Below, one piece after another: positions 37,575 to 46,167 of a stretch of 64,000 bases of DNA. Each line of letters begins with the position of its first letter. Position 1 is the stretch's first letter. The notes under the pieces are model-generated. The model saw only the letters and a list, made by a program, of their open reading frames with translations, did no database searches and was not told the DNA's origin. The DNA comes from Amaricoccus solimangrovi (GTDB lineage Bacteria > Pseudomonadota > Alphaproteobacteria > Rhodobacterales > Rhodobacteraceae): NCBI RefSeq assembly GCF_006385685.1, contig NZ_VFRP01000001.1:124001-188000 (forward strand), read 5' to 3'. The position numbers were made by a program, and so were the translations under genes.

Positions 37575-38213
37575 TCAGGGCTGCCAGCGCAGGAAATTCG
37601 CGATCAGGCGCAGGCCGGTGCGCTGGCTCTTCTCCGGGTGGAACTGCGTGCCCGCGATATTGCCCTGGCCGATCACCGCCGTGACCGGGCCGCCATGATC
37701 GACCCGGGCGAGCAGCGCGCCGGGATCGGCGGGCACGAAGTGATAGGAATGCACGAAATAGGCGTGATCGCCGCTCTCGATCCCGTCGAGCAGCGGATGG
37801 GGCCTGACGATCTCGAGCGCGTTCCAGCCCATGTGCGGGATCTTGCAGGCGGGATCGGACGGCGTCAGCCGGACCACCTCGCCGGCGATCCAGTCGAAGC
37901 CCGGCGTGTCCCCGAATTCGCGGCCCCGCGTCGCGAGCATCTGCATGCCGACGCAGATGCCGAGGAAGGGCGCGCCGTCGCGCCGCACCCGCGCCTCGAT
38001 CGCCTCGAAGAGCCCGTCGCGCGCGAGCAGTCCCGCGCGGCAATCGGCGAAGGCGCCGACGCCCGGCAGCACGATCCGCTCCGCCCGCGCGACCGCCTCG
38101 GGGTCGGAGGTGACGAGGATCGGCCCGCCGCCGGTCTCGTCGGCGACCCGCTGGAAGCTCTTGGCCGCCGAATGCAGGTTGCCGCTCGCATAGTCGATGA
38201 TGGCCGTGGTCAT
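37575..38213 (-). CDS. hisH: Imidazole glycerol phosphate synthase glutaminase subunit
   Basis: 212 residues, class I glutamine amidotransferase. The nucleophile is the Cys in [10 protein letters not shown], and the His-Glu pair in [10 protein letters not shown] completes the triad. HisH supplies ammonia to HisF. The ATG overlaps the hisB stop as ATGA. It is convergent with the DUF2147 gene 19 bp away, so the hisB-hisH pair is cut off from hisA-hisF-hisE and must rely on its own promoter upstream of hisB. Confidence 0.97.
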   Translation of the reverse strand: MTTAIIDYASGNLHSAAKSFQRVADETGGGPILVTSDPEAVARAERIVLPGVGAFADCRAGLLARDGLFEAIEARVRRDGAPFLGICVGMQMLATRGREFGDTPGFDWIAGEVVRLTPSDPACKIPHMGWNALEIVRPHPLLDGIESGDHAYFVHSYHFVPADPGALLARVDHGGPVTAVIGQGNIAGTQFHPEKSQRTGLRLIANFLRWQP

Positions 38214-38803
38214 GCCGAGAGCGTGCCCTTGGTCGAGGGAATCTCGCCGCCCGCGCGCGGATCGGGCTCCACCGCCTCGCGCAGCGCGCGGGCGACGGCC
38301 TTGAACGCGGCCTCGGCGATGTGATGGCTGTTCGCGCCGTCGAGCCGCGTCACGTTGAGCGTGACGCCGCCCTGCATCGCGAAGGCGGTGAAGAATTCGC
38401 GCACCAGTTCGGTGTCGAATGCGCCGATCTTCTCGGTCGGGAAATCGACGTTCCAGACCAGGAAGGGCCGGCCCGAGAGGTCGAGCGCCGCGCGCACCAG
38501 CGACTCGTCCATCGCGAGATGGCAGGAGCCGTAGCGGCGGATGCCGCGCTTGTCGCCGAGCGCCTGGGCGAGCGCGCGGCCGAGCGCGATGCCGACGTCC
38601 TCGACCGTGTGGTGATCGTCGATATGCAGGTCGCCCTTGGCGCGGACATGCAGGTCGATCAGCGCGTGGCGCGCCAGCTGGTCCAGCATGTGGTCGAAGA
38701 AGCCGACGCCGGTCGCGCAGTCATGCGCGCCCCGGCCGTCGAGATTGATGCGAACTGTCAGGCTGGTCTCGCTGGTGTCGCGGCTGATCTCGGCCGTGCG
38801 CAT
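38210..38803 (-). CDS. hisB: Imidazoleglycerol-phosphate dehydratase
   Basis: 197 residues, the monofunctional dehydratase form. Metal-binding His motifs are present in [28 protein letters not shown] and [12 protein letters not shown]. It converts imidazole glycerol phosphate to imidazole acetol phosphate. First gene of a two-gene unit with hisH, preceded by a good promoter (TTGGAA-17-TATAAG) about 30 bp upstream of its start. Confidence 0.97.
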   Translation of the reverse strand: MRTAEISRDTSETSLTVRINLDGRGAHDCATGVGFFDHMLDQLARHALIDLHVRAKGDLHIDDHHTVEDVGIALGRALAQALGDKRGIRRYGSCHLAMDESLVRAALDLSGRPFLVWNVDFPTEKIGAFDTELVREFFTAFAMQGGVTLNVTRLDGANSHHIAEAAFKAVARALREAVEPDPRAGGEIPSTKGTLSA

Positions 38804-38832
38804 CGGATGTCCTCGCTCGGGGTTTCGCGGCG

Positions 38833-38861
38833 CTTATAGCCGCCCCCGCGGGGGGTTCCAA
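38833..38861 (-). promoter_or_regulatory. hisB promoter
   Basis: Minus strand TTGGAA (38861-38856), 17-bp spacer, TATAAG (38838-38833). The spacer contains the perfect palindrome CCCCCGCGGGGG, which could be an operator or just GC bias. Confidence 0.6.
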
Positions 38862-38869
38862 GCGGCGGC

Positions 38870-39265
38870 TCAGGTGTTCCTCGCCGGGATCGGCATCGCA
38901 TTGGCGAGCAGCGCCTCGATCGGCACGTGGCGCAGCGTCGCGCGGTGCGTGCTCGCGAGGATCACCTTCGGCGCCACCCCGGCGATCCAGGCTTCCTTCC
39001 AGCGTTCGGCGCAGAGGCACCAGCGGTCGCCCGGCCGCAGCCCCTGGAAGCCGAATTCCGGCCGCGGCGTCGAGAGGTCGTTGCCGCGCGCGCTCGAGAA
39101 GGCGAGGAACTCCTCCGTGACGCGGACGCAGACGGTATGCGCGCCGCGATCCTCGGATCCGGTGTCGCAGCAGCCGTTGCGGTAGAAACCCGTGACCGGG
39201 TCGAAGGCGCAGGGTTTCAGCGGCTCGCCCAGGACGTTGATGCTGTCTTCGATCGTGTCATGCAT
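38870..39265 (-). CDS. DUF2237 family protein
   Basis: 131 residues. Conserved features of the family: NVLGEPLKPCAFDPVTGFYRNGCC at the start, GAHTVCVRVTEEFLAFS, and GDRWCLCAERW. Three or four cysteines are conserved, suggesting a metal or redox site; no function is established. The ATG at 39265 is chosen because GGGGAGGACCGCGCC precedes it; an upstream ATG at 39289 lacks a ribosome site. It lies between hisB and the AttH-like gene on the same strand. Confidence 0.85.
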   Translation of the reverse strand: MHDTIEDSINVLGEPLKPCAFDPVTGFYRNGCCDTGSEDRGAHTVCVRVTEEFLAFSSARGNDLSTPRPEFGFQGLRPGDRWCLCAERWKEAWIAGVAPKVILASTHRATLRHVPIEALLANAMPIPARNT

Positions 39266-39325
39266 GGCGCGGTCCTCCCCTTCGGTCATGTTGGCCCGAT
39301 GCCGGGCCGCTGTCCATGCCGGCGC

Positions 39326-40456
39326 TCAGCGATAGCCGGTCATTTCGAGATAGCCCCGCCCGGTCGCCCCGCCGTCGAGCCGGATCGGCCCCTCCCAGTA
39401 GGAATAGAGCGTGCCCATCCAGGCGGCCGGGTTGAGCGCCTCCGCGGTCGTGTCGAGTCCGAAGCGCGGCACCTCGATCCGCCAGCGCGTCGGCAGCCGG
39501 CGGTCGGCGACGCGGGTCTCGGTGAGCGGCGTCAGCCGGATCTCGCCGGGCGAGAGCGGGGTGGGCGCGCCGTCCGGGGCGATCCATGTACCGCTCAGGA
39601 AGGCCGGCGCCTCCTCGGAGCGGAGCGCGAAGAGCATGACCCGCGCCCCGGAGGCGAGCGAGAGGGCGAACCAGTCCCAGCCGCGCTGGCCGGAAGCGAG
39701 CGGCTGGCTCGACCATTCGCGGTCGAGCCAGGCGGTGCCGGTGACCGGGATCGTGTCGGGGCCGAGGCGGAGCGTGCCCGTCACGCCGTAGAAGGGCTGG
39801 CTGTAGTAGTAGGAAGCCTGTCCGGAGGCGGATTTGACGCTGAACCCGTCCGCGCCCTGCGGCACCGGCGGCGGGGCGGCCCGCGCCGCGAGATCGTAGG
39901 AGAAGCCGTCGCCCGCCGCGTGGATCGCCAGATCCGCGAGCGCGTCCGCGCCCGGCCGGCCGGCGCCGGTCATCGACCAGTCGTCGATGAAGGCGCGGAA
40001 GGGCTCCGCCGTCACGCCGGCCTGGCCGATGCCGCCCCGCGCGAAGGTCTCGGCGAAGAGATGGGTCTCGGCGCTGGTCACCGCCGCGTGCGCCATCCAG
40101 ACCGTCGGACTGTCCCAGCCCCCCCTTTCCGGCCCGGGCGAAAGCGGCTGGCGGAACAGCGTCCATTGCGCGCCGTATTCCTCGCCGTCCGGCCCGGTCA
40201 GGTTCGCGGTCAGGTACCACCATTCGATCCGGAAGCCCGGATGCGGCCCGTGGTCGCGCGGGAAGACGAGACGGGCCGGGGCGGTCACCGGCAGATAGTC
40301 CTCCGCCTCGGTCCCCAGCCCCGCGAAGCCCTGCGCCCCGGCGGCGGCGGGGAGAAGCAGGAGCAGGATCGTGCGAATAAGCATATGCATAACGACGCGA
40401 GGCGGCCGCGGGCGGCGGAGGCGGGGCGGAATAAGCATATGCATATCAGCGTTCAT
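39326..40456 (-). CDS. AttH-like lipocalin-domain protein (carotenoid 1,2-hydratase family), ABC-transporter partner
   Basis: 376 residues from ATG 40456, which has CCGGAGG upstream and overlaps the permease stop by 11 bp. The lipocalin-like AttH/CrtC domains are seen: FRIEWWYLTANL, AQWTLFRQPL, HLFAETFARGG, DREWSSQPL and GWDWFALSL. AttH-like proteins occur next to a LolCDE/MacB-like permease and ATPase, as here, and are thought to be secreted or periplasmic partners. The first 22 residues are odd: the string MHMLI is repeated at residues 5-9 and 23-27 because of a 17-bp DNA repeat, and the real signal peptide (HMLIRTILLLLLPAAAGA) begins at the second copy. ATG 40390 may be the original start. 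Confidence 0.82.
   Translation of the reverse strand: MNADMHMLIPPRLRRPRPPRVVMHMLIRTILLLLLPAAAGAQGFAGLGTEAEDYLPVTAPARLVFPRDHGPHPGFRIEWWYLTANLTGPDGEEYGAQWTLFRQPLSPGPERGGWDSPTVWMAHAAVTSAETHLFAETFARGGIGQAGVTAEPFRAFIDDWSMTGAGRPGADALADLAIHAAGDGFSYDLAARAAPPPVPQGADGFSVKSASGQASYYYSQPFYGVTGTLRLGPDTIPVTGTAWLDREWSSQPLASGQRGWDWFALSLASGARVMLFALRSEEAPAFLSGTWIAPDGAPTPLSPGEIRLTPLTETRVADRRLPTRWRIEVPRFGLDTTAEALNPAAWMGTLYSYWEGPIRLDGGATGRGYLEMTGYR
40375..40445. repeat. 17-bp direct repeats flanking the original start of the AttH-like gene
   Basis: Two exact 17-bp copies, 40375-40391 and 40429-40445, 54 bp apart (18 codons, in frame). They contain ATGCATATGC and place two potential starts in the same frame. Confidence 0.75.
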
Positions 40457-42839
40457 CGCTGAACCTCCGGATGAGGTCGGCGGGCGCGGCGCGGGCGAGA
40501 CGGAGCGCGGGCCAGAGCGCGGCGAGCGCGCCGGTCGCGAGCGCGAAGAGGAAGAGCCGCGCCCAGTCGAGCGGGAAGAGCAGGAGCGGCAGGCGCCAGC
40601 CGAAGGCGCGCGGGTTGATCACCTCGGTCAGCACCCAGGCCACCGCGAGCCCGAGCGGGAGCGCGGCGAGCGCCGTCAGCCCCGCGAGCGCGACCGCCTG
40701 GCCGAGCTCGATCGCGGCGAGCCGCCGCCGGGTGAGCCCGAGCGCCCAGAGCGGCGCGAGCTGGCCGAGCCGCTGTTCCGCGAGCGTCAGGAGCCCCGTC
40801 AGCAGCGCGATCCCCGCGACGATGAGCGTCAGCGTGTTGAGCGCCAGCGTGACGGCGAAGGTCTTCTCGAACACCCGCTCGGCGGAGGCGCGCAGCCCGG
40901 CGCGGTCGGTGACGTCGACCCCCTCCCGGCCCCGGAGGTCCGCGAGAAGCGCCGGCACGCTGGCGGGATCGGCGCGGACCGCGAGGCGGCGGAGTTCGAG
41001 TTCCGGCCAGCGCGCGCGGACCTGCGCGACCGGGGCGAGCACCTGCGCTTCCGGGTTGCCATAGTCCGAATAGACCCCGGCGACGCGCGTCTCCCAGGCG
41101 CCGGTCGCGGTCGGGATCGCGAGCGCGTCCCCGGGCGCGAGCCCCGCGCGGCGCGCCATCTGCTCGTTCACCATCACCGCGTCCCCCGCCGCCACCCGGT
41201 CCCAGGGGCGGTCGAGCGCGGCGAGCAGCGGCCAGCCCTCGCGATAGAGCGGATCGTCGGTGAAGGCGTAGATCTCGAGCGGGGCGCCGGCGAAGCGGCT
41301 TCGCGCCGCGCCGATCGGGAGCGCCGCCGTCACGCCGGGCGTAGTCGCGAGAGCGGCCCCGATCACCTCCGCCGCCGCCCCGTCCGGCGCGGAGAGGTAG
41401 ATCTCCGCGCCGAGCCGCTGGTCGAGCCAGCCGAGGAAGGTGGCGCGGAAGCTCGAGACCATGGTGCCGACCCCGACATTGACGCCGAGCGCGAGCAGAA
41501 GCGCCATCAGCGCGAGCGAGAGCCCGCCGAGTCGCTGGCGGCCATCGGCGAAGAGCCAGTGTGCGACCGGCCCCTTCGCCCGCCGCCCGAGCGCCGCGAG
41601 CACCAGGGCGAGCAGCCCCGGCAGCAGGAGCGCCGCGCCGAGGAGCAGCGCGCCCATCAGCGCGAAACCCGCGAGCAGCGAGCCGCCGAGAAGGAGGAGC
41701 GCGAGCGCGAGCGCGCAGAGGAGAACCGCCGCCCCGGCCTGCCAGACCAGCCGGCGGCGGAGCGCGCCGAGCCAGGCCTCCGGCCGGGCGGCGGCGAGCG
41801 GGCCGAGGTGGAAGGCGCGCCAGAGGCTGTCGCCCGCGGCGGCCAGCGCGCCGAAGGTCGCGATCCCGAGCCCGGCGAGCCACCAGGCCGGATCGAGCGC
41901 GAGCCGCCCCGGCACATGCGCGCCGTAGAGCCCGTTCAGCGACGCCGCGACGTCGGGCAGCAGCGCCGCCGCCATCAGATAGCCGCCCGCCATGCCCGCC
42001 GCCCCGCCGAGAAGGGCGAGCGCGAGGATCTCGGCGAGAAGCGCGAGCGCCAGCCCGCGCGCGGGCACGCCGAGCGCGCGCAGCGTCCTCAGCATCGGCC
42101 GCCGCCGCTCGAAGGCGAGGCCGATGGCGGCGTAGACGATGATGAGCCCGACGAGGAAGCTCAGGAAGCCGAAGGCGGTCAGGTTCAGGTGGAAACTGTC
42201 GGTCAGCCGCGCGAGGTCGTCCGCCGGCCCCTCCGCGACCGTCAGCCGGTCCGCGAAGGCGGGCGGCACCCCGGTTCCGGCGGGCGCGAGCAGATAGGAG
42301 ACGCGGTCCGGAAGGCCGAGCAGCCCGGCCGCGCGGCCGATGTCGAGCAGGAGCGTGCCCTCGGGCACCTGGCCGGAGGCGACGAGTTCGGGAAGTCCCG
42401 GCCGGCCGGCGAGCCGCGCGATGGTCGCGGGCGCGGCGAAGGCGCGGCCGGGCGGCAGCACGAAGGCGGGGAGCGCGGCCGCCTCCTCCCCGATCGGCGC
42501 GGCCCCGCGCGGGAGCGTCATCGGCTCGACGCCGACGAGATGGAGGTCGACGTCGCCCGCCCGCCATTCGCCCTCGAGCACCGGCGAGACGCGCAGGCCC
42601 GCGCGGCGCAGCGCGACATAGTCGGAGAGGGGCAGGCGCTGGCCGTCCGCCGCCACGATCCGCGCGCCGCCGGAGACGAGACCGGCCGCCTCGGCGTAGC
42701 TTCGGCGCGCCTCGGCGTTCAGCGCCTGCACCCCGCTCCAGAGCGCGGTCGCCACCATGAGGCCGACCAGCAGCGTCGCGAGTTCGAGCGGATGGCGCCG
42801 CCAGTAGCTTGCGAGCGCCTGGGCGAGCGCGGCGGTCAT
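40446..42839 (-). CDS. FtsX-like ABC transporter permease
   Basis: 797 residues. A double-FtsX architecture: an N-terminal membrane helix (about residue 20-40), a periplasmic domain, three central helices (about 260-420), then a second periplasmic domain and a C-terminal helix set (about 690-790). The pattern fits the DUF214/MacB_PCD permeases that pull lipoproteins or other hydrophobic cargo from the membrane. Its ATG overlaps the ATPase stop by 4 bp, and its end overlaps the AttH-like gene. The cargo is unknown. Confidence 0.88.
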   Translation of the reverse strand: MTAALAQALASYWRRHPLELATLLVGLMVATALWSGVQALNAEARRSYAEAAGLVSGGARIVAADGQRLPLSDYVALRRAGLRVSPVLEGEWRAGDVDLHLVGVEPMTLPRGAAPIGEEAAALPAFVLPPGRAFAAPATIARLAGRPGLPELVASGQVPEGTLLLDIGRAAGLLGLPDRVSYLLAPAGTGVPPAFADRLTVAEGPADDLARLTDSFHLNLTAFGFLSFLVGLIIVYAAIGLAFERRRPMLRTLRALGVPARGLALALLAEILALALLGGAAGMAGGYLMAAALLPDVAASLNGLYGAHVPGRLALDPAWWLAGLGIATFGALAAAGDSLWRAFHLGPLAAARPEAWLGALRRRLVWQAGAAVLLCALALALLLLGGSLLAGFALMGALLLGAALLLPGLLALVLAALGRRAKGPVAHWLFADGRQRLGGLSLALMALLLALGVNVGVGTMVSSFRATFLGWLDQRLGAEIYLSAPDGAAAEVIGAALATTPGVTAALPIGAARSRFAGAPLEIYAFTDDPLYREGWPLLAALDRPWDRVAAGDAVMVNEQMARRAGLAPGDALAIPTATGAWETRVAGVYSDYGNPEAQVLAPVAQVRARWPELELRRLAVRADPASVPALLADLRGREGVDVTDRAGLRASAERVFEKTFAVTLALNTLTLIVAGIALLTGLLTLAEQRLGQLAPLWALGLTRRRLAAIELGQAVALAGLTALAALPLGLAVAWVLTEVINPRAFGWRLPLLLFPLDWARLFLFALATGALAALWPALRLARAAPADLIRRFSDER

Positions 42840-43504
42840 GCGACCGGCTCCGCCCCGATCCGGCCGGCGTGGAGATGGGCGCGCGCGTCGAGCCGGGCGG
42901 CGAGCCGCGCGCTGTGCGTGACCATGAGCAGCGCCGCGCCGCTTTCCGCCACCAGCGCGAGCAGCAGGTCGAGCACCGCGTCGCCGGTCGCCTCGTCGAG
43001 ATTGCCGGTCGGCTCGTCCGCGAGGATGAGGCGGGGCCGGGCGGCGAGCGCGCGGCCGATCGCGACACGCTGCTGCTGCCCGCCCGAAAGCTGCTCGGGG
43101 TAGCGGGCGAGAAGCGGGGCGAGGCCCAGCCGCTCGGCGAGCACCGCCTGCCAGTCCGGATCCGCCCGCCCCGCGAGCCGCGCCTGGAAGGCGAGGTTGC
43201 GGCCGACGTCGAGGCTCGGGATCAGGTTGAACTGCTGGAAGACGATGCCCACGGTCTCGCGCCGGAGCCGGGCGCGGCCGGCGTCGTCGAGGCCGGTGAC
43301 CGGCGCGCCGTCGATCGCGATATGCCCCGAGTCGGCCTTCTCGAGTCCGGCGGCGAGATGGAGCAGCGTGCTCTTGCCGCTGCCCGACTCGCCGGTGAGC
43401 GCGAGGCTCGTCCCGCCGGCGAGGTCGAGCGACACCCCGCGCAGCACCGCGAGCGGTCCCTGGGCGGTCGGATAGGTCTTGGCGATGTCGCGGATCTCGA
43501 GCAT
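42836..43504 (-). CDS. ABC transporter ATP-binding protein (LolD/MacB type)
   Basis: 222 residues. Walker A GESGSGKST, Q-loop FQQFNLIP, signature LSGGQQQR and Walker B LILADEPTGNLD are all intact. The sequence is of the LolD/YbbA/MacB ATPase class that works with FtsX-like permeases. It is the first gene of a three-gene unit (ATPase, permease, AttH-like) with overlapping ends. It is divergent from the rhomboid gene, 144 bp apart. Confidence 0.93.
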   Translation of the reverse strand: MLEIRDIAKTYPTAQGPLAVLRGVSLDLAGGTSLALTGESGSGKSTLLHLAAGLEKADSGHIAIDGAPVTGLDDAGRARLRRETVGIVFQQFNLIPSLDVGRNLAFQARLAGRADPDWQAVLAERLGLAPLLARYPEQLSGGQQQRVAIGRALAARPRLILADEPTGNLDEATGDAVLDLLLALVAESGAALLMVTHSARLAARLDARAHLHAGRIGAEPVA

Positions 43505-43648
43505 GGCCCTGCTACCTAGCACGCCGAGGCGACCCGGACAGCGCCCCCGGGGACGGGGTGCGCGAAACCCTTCGTGAACGCCCCGGTTGGGACTTGCGGC
43601 GGCGGGGCGGCGCGGCCAGCATGCGCCACCCCGGACAGGAAGGCGCCG

Positions 43649-44344
43649 ATGACGATCGCTCCGACAGAGCCCTACAAGCCGCTGCCGCGCAGCCTCGTCG
43701 CGCTGGTCGTGGTGATCGCCGCGATCGAATGCCTGCTCTCGGCGGCCGACGCGGGGCTGATCGCGGATCCGACGCTGCGCGCGCGGCTCCTCGGGACCGG
43801 GGCCTTCTGGACGCAGCTCCTCCATGGCGCGGAACCGGTCTTCGCGGCCCAGCCCTACACGATGTTCCTGAGCCACGCGCTGCTCCACGGCGGCTTCACG
43901 CATATGACGATGAACATGGTGATGCTGCTCGCGCTCGGGCGTTTCGTCTCCGACCGCTACGGGAGCGGGACGATCCTGCCGCTCTTTCTCGTCGGCGCGG
44001 TGGCGGGGGGCGCGGCCTACGGGCTGCTCGCCACGGGCGGGGCGCCGATGGTCGGCGCCTCCGGCGCGGATTTCGCCTTCATCGGCGTCTGGACCGTCTG
44101 GGACCTGCGCCGCCACCGCGCGGCGCGCGTCCCGACGAGCCCGGTCTGGCGCCGGGTCGCGGTCCTCGCGCTGCTCAACGTCGTGATGTACTGGTGGCTC
44201 GGCGGCATGCTCGCCTGGCAGGCGCATCTCGGCGGCTTTCTCGCCGGCTGCGCCTTCGGCGCGGCGCTCGAGGCGCGGGCCTCGGCCCAGGCGCTGCGCG
44301 CGCGGGCGGAGGCGCGCCGCGCCCGGCGGGGGGGAGCCGAGTAG
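43649..44344 (+). CDS. Rhomboid family intramembrane serine protease
   Basis: 231 residues with six to seven membrane helices. The catalytic serine is Ser138 in GASGADF, the catalytic histidine His193 in WQAHLGGFLAG, and the oxyanion-related HGGFTHMTMNM (80-90) is present, so the protease should be active. It cleaves transmembrane substrates within the membrane; substrate unknown. AGGAAGG precedes ATG 43649; an upstream start is possible but unconserved. The last 30 residues are Arg/Ala-rich and cytoplasmic. Confidence 0.9.
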   Translation: MTIAPTEPYKPLPRSLVALVVVIAAIECLLSAADAGLIADPTLRARLLGTGAFWTQLLHGAEPVFAAQPYTMFLSHALLHGGFTHMTMNMVMLLALGRFVSDRYGSGTILPLFLVGAVAGGAAYGLLATGGAPMVGASGADFAFIGVWTVWDLRRHRAARVPTSPVWRRVAVLALLNVVMYWWLGGMLAWQAHLGGFLAGCAFGAALEARASAQALRARAEARRARRGGAE

Positions 44345-44360
44345 CCTCCCGCGCCAGCCC

Positions 44361-44439
44361 GCGCCCGACGGGTGCCCCGCGACGGGCGCCCCACGACGGC
44401 GCCCGACGACGGCACCCGACGACGGCACCCGACGACGGC
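44361..44439. repeat. 13-bp degenerate tandem array
   Basis: About six units of a 13-bp sequence related to ACCCGACGACGGC; the last four (44388-44439) are near identical, the first two degenerate. It lies between the rhomboid stop and the stress-response membrane protein gene. Confidence 0.75.
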
Positions 44440-44538
44440 GCGCGCTTTTTCGCTCTTTTGCAGGTATGCTGGATCGGCACGCCGCTTTGGGCGTTGAGGG
44501 AGCGTGCGCCGCTTCGAGGCGCGGAGGGAGAGATCGAC

Positions 44539-44790
44539 ATGCAAGGATTTGGCTGGCTCAGCTTTCTGCTCATCGGGCTGATCGCGGGATGGATCGCCGA
44601 ACAGGTGATGAACCGCAGCCACGGGCTCTTGACGAACCTCATCGTCGGGGTGATCGGGGCCTATCTCGGCGCCTTTCTCTTCAGCCTGCTCGGGCTCGGC
44701 GCCAGCGGCTTCATAGGCGCGCTCGTGGTCGCGACGATCGGCGCGATCGTGCTGCTCGCGATCGTGGGTTTCGTGCGCGGCCGAACCTGA
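44539..44790 (+). CDS. GlsB/YeaQ/YmgE family stress-response membrane protein
   Basis: 83 residues, three hydrophobic helices with glycine zippers (LIGLIAGWIAEQVM, LIVGVIGAYLGAFLF, IVLLAIVGFVRGRT), the standard form of this family. These small inner-membrane proteins are often general-stress induced; the mechanism is unknown. GGAGGGAG lies upstream of the ATG. The T-rich stretch around 44445-44460 upstream may terminate rhomboid transcription. It is followed 4 bp later by the VOC gene. Confidence 0.88.
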   Translation: MQGFGWLSFLLIGLIAGWIAEQVMNRSHGLLTNLIVGVIGAYLGAFLFSLLGLGASGFIGALVVATIGAIVLLAIVGFVRGRT

Positions 44791-44794
44791 TCCG

Positions 44795-45250
44795 ATGGCC
44801 GGGACCGGCCCGTCCGCCGGCGGCGCGCCCGCCGGCGGAGCCTACGGCGCCGACGCGCCCGCGATCCTCGAGACGGCGCTCTACGCCGAGGATCTGGGCG
44901 CGGCGGAGGCCTTCTACGGCGGGCTGATCGGCCTGCCGGTCGTGGCCCGCGTCGCTGGCCGGCACGTGTTCTTCCGTGTCGGCGCGGGCATGCTTCTCGT
45001 CTTCGATCCGCGCGCCACCGCGACGCCGGCGCGCTCCGGCCCGCCGGTTCCCGTCCATGGCGCGCGGGGGTCCGGGCATGTCTGCTTCGCCGCCGACGCC
45101 GCCGGGCTCGACCGGCTGGCGCGCGCGCTTCCGGCGGCGGGAATCCCCCTCGAGGCCGATTTCGACTGGCCGAACGGCGCGCGCTCGATCTATGTCCGCG
45201 ATCCCGCGGGCAATTCGGTCGAGTTCGCCGAACCCCGCCTCTGGCAATAG
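44795..45250 (+). CDS. VOC family (glyoxalase/bleomycin-resistance-type) protein
   Basis: 151 residues. A single vicinal-oxygen-chelate module pair: LETALYAEDLGAAEAFY, HVFFRVGAGMLLVFD, GHVCFAADAAGLDRLA and YVRDPAGNSVEFAEPRLW, with the His and the C-terminal Glu as metal-ligand candidates. The first 25 residues are Gly/Ala-rich and disordered. Function within the superfamily (isomerase, dioxygenase or binding protein) cannot be told. It may share a transcript with the upstream membrane protein. Confidence 0.85.
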   Translation: MAGTGPSAGGAPAGGAYGADAPAILETALYAEDLGAAEAFYGGLIGLPVVARVAGRHVFFRVGAGMLLVFDPRATATPARSGPPVPVHGARGSGHVCFAADAAGLDRLARALPAAGIPLEADFDWPNGARSIYVRDPAGNSVEFAEPRLWQ

Positions 45251-45405
45251 GCGGTTCTTCACTCATTTTCATCACGGGCGCTGACAGGGGCTTGAGGCGG
45301 CGATAGTGTCGCGGCAAGTCAAGGGAGCCCTTCGCCTGAATATACGGCGACGGGGATCATGTATCAGCGAGTTGCGACCCTCGGCGTCGTCCGTGGTAAC
45401 AAAAG

Positions 45406-45421
45406 TTAATATTCAATTAAC
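45406..45421 (+). promoter_or_regulatory. CtrA binding site
   Basis: Exact match to the CtrA consensus TTAA-N7-TTAAC (TTAA 45406-45409, seven bases, TTAAC 45417-45421), inside a locally AT-rich stretch, 51 bp upstream of the GTG of the unknown gene. Confidence 0.65.
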
Positions 45422-45471
45422 GGATGTGTAATCTGCTTCCAGTGCGACTAATTTCGTATCCTTGAGGTGCC

Positions 45472-45903
45472 GTGTCATCAAAACCTTATCAGATCGGTCC
45501 AGCGATGGTAAAAGAAATCACTAATCGTAAAAATACAATCGCAGAGGTCGTCCGGGTCGGCGTCACCAATGAAGACCGCGGAACGATAGAACTCGCGACG
45601 GAGGAGGGGGATCTGATCTCTCTCGATCTGTCGGTGGCGACGATCGCGCCGGTGATCATGGCGCTGTTCTCGGCCGCTTCGGCGTTGCAGGACCGGCGTT
45701 ACGCGGCGACGCGGGAGCGCACGGTCCTGGCGCTGCCGGTGCGGGAGGCGGCGGCGACGGCGGTGGCGGCGGGCGGGGCGCGACACGTCGTCGTGTCGCT
45801 CCGGCTCGGCAACGAGGCGATCTTCCGATTCTCGCTCCCCTCCGGGACCGCCGCCGAACTCAGCCGCTCGCTCGCCGAGGCGGTGGGATCGGGGCTGAAC
45901 TGA
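45472..45903 (+). CDS. Hypothetical protein downstream of a CtrA box
   Basis: 143 residues. I do not recognise it. The GTG start has TTGAGGTGCC directly upstream; an internal ATG at 45505 lacks a site. The sequence is soluble, alpha/beta, with IELATEEGDLISLDL and a C-terminal VVSLRLGNEAIFRFSL; no signal peptide, membrane helix or catalytic motif. The first 30 codons use AT-rich codons, later ones the normal GC-rich set, so the N-terminal end and its control region have a different composition from the body. The upstream CtrA box suggests cell-cycle or motility-linked expression. Confidence 0.7.
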   Translation: MSSKPYQIGPAMVKEITNRKNTIAEVVRVGVTNEDRGTIELATEEGDLISLDLSVATIAPVIMALFSAASALQDRRYAATRERTVLALPVREAAATAVAAGGARHVVVSLRLGNEAIFRFSLPSGTAAELSRSLAEAVGSGLN

Positions 45904-45957
45904 GCCGGGGCGGAGGCCCCGCGCGGGGCGGAGCGGCATGATGCCGCCGGAGGGCGA

Positions 45958-45984
45958 CGAAAACGTGATCCGAAGACGTTTTCG
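45958..45984. repeat. Intergenic palindrome
   Basis: Perfect 9-bp inverted repeat (CGAAAACGT at 45958-45966, ACGTTTTCG at 45976-45984) with a 9-nt loop, downstream of the unknown gene. It looks like an intergenic repeat unit or a terminator without T-run. Confidence 0.5.
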
Positions 45985-46065
45985 GGCCGCCCGCGCGCGA
46001 TCTTGGTTGATCCGCGCGGAGACCTGCCTATATCTGCCCTACCGAAGGCAAGGCCGCCTATTCGA

Positions 46066-46093
46066 TTGACGCATGACTGCCATGTGATATTGG
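46066..46093 (+). promoter_or_regulatory. Possible promoter of the DUF6280-like gene
   Basis: TTGACG (46066-46071), 16-bp spacer, TATTGG (46088-46093), about 75 bp upstream of the gene start. Confidence 0.4.
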
Positions 46094-46167
46094 CACTCCC
46101 CGAATGTCGCGAAATCGTCATAGTGCGCCGAAAATTCGACGGATCGAGAGGAAGAAGGAAAAGCGTA

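Noticed and set aside
40371..43103. Long open frame on the plus strand opposite the ABC permease
   Set aside because: It is antisense to a protein with clear FtsX architecture; it is made of Arg/Glu/Pro-rich low-complexity sequence typical of antisense frames in GC-rich DNA.
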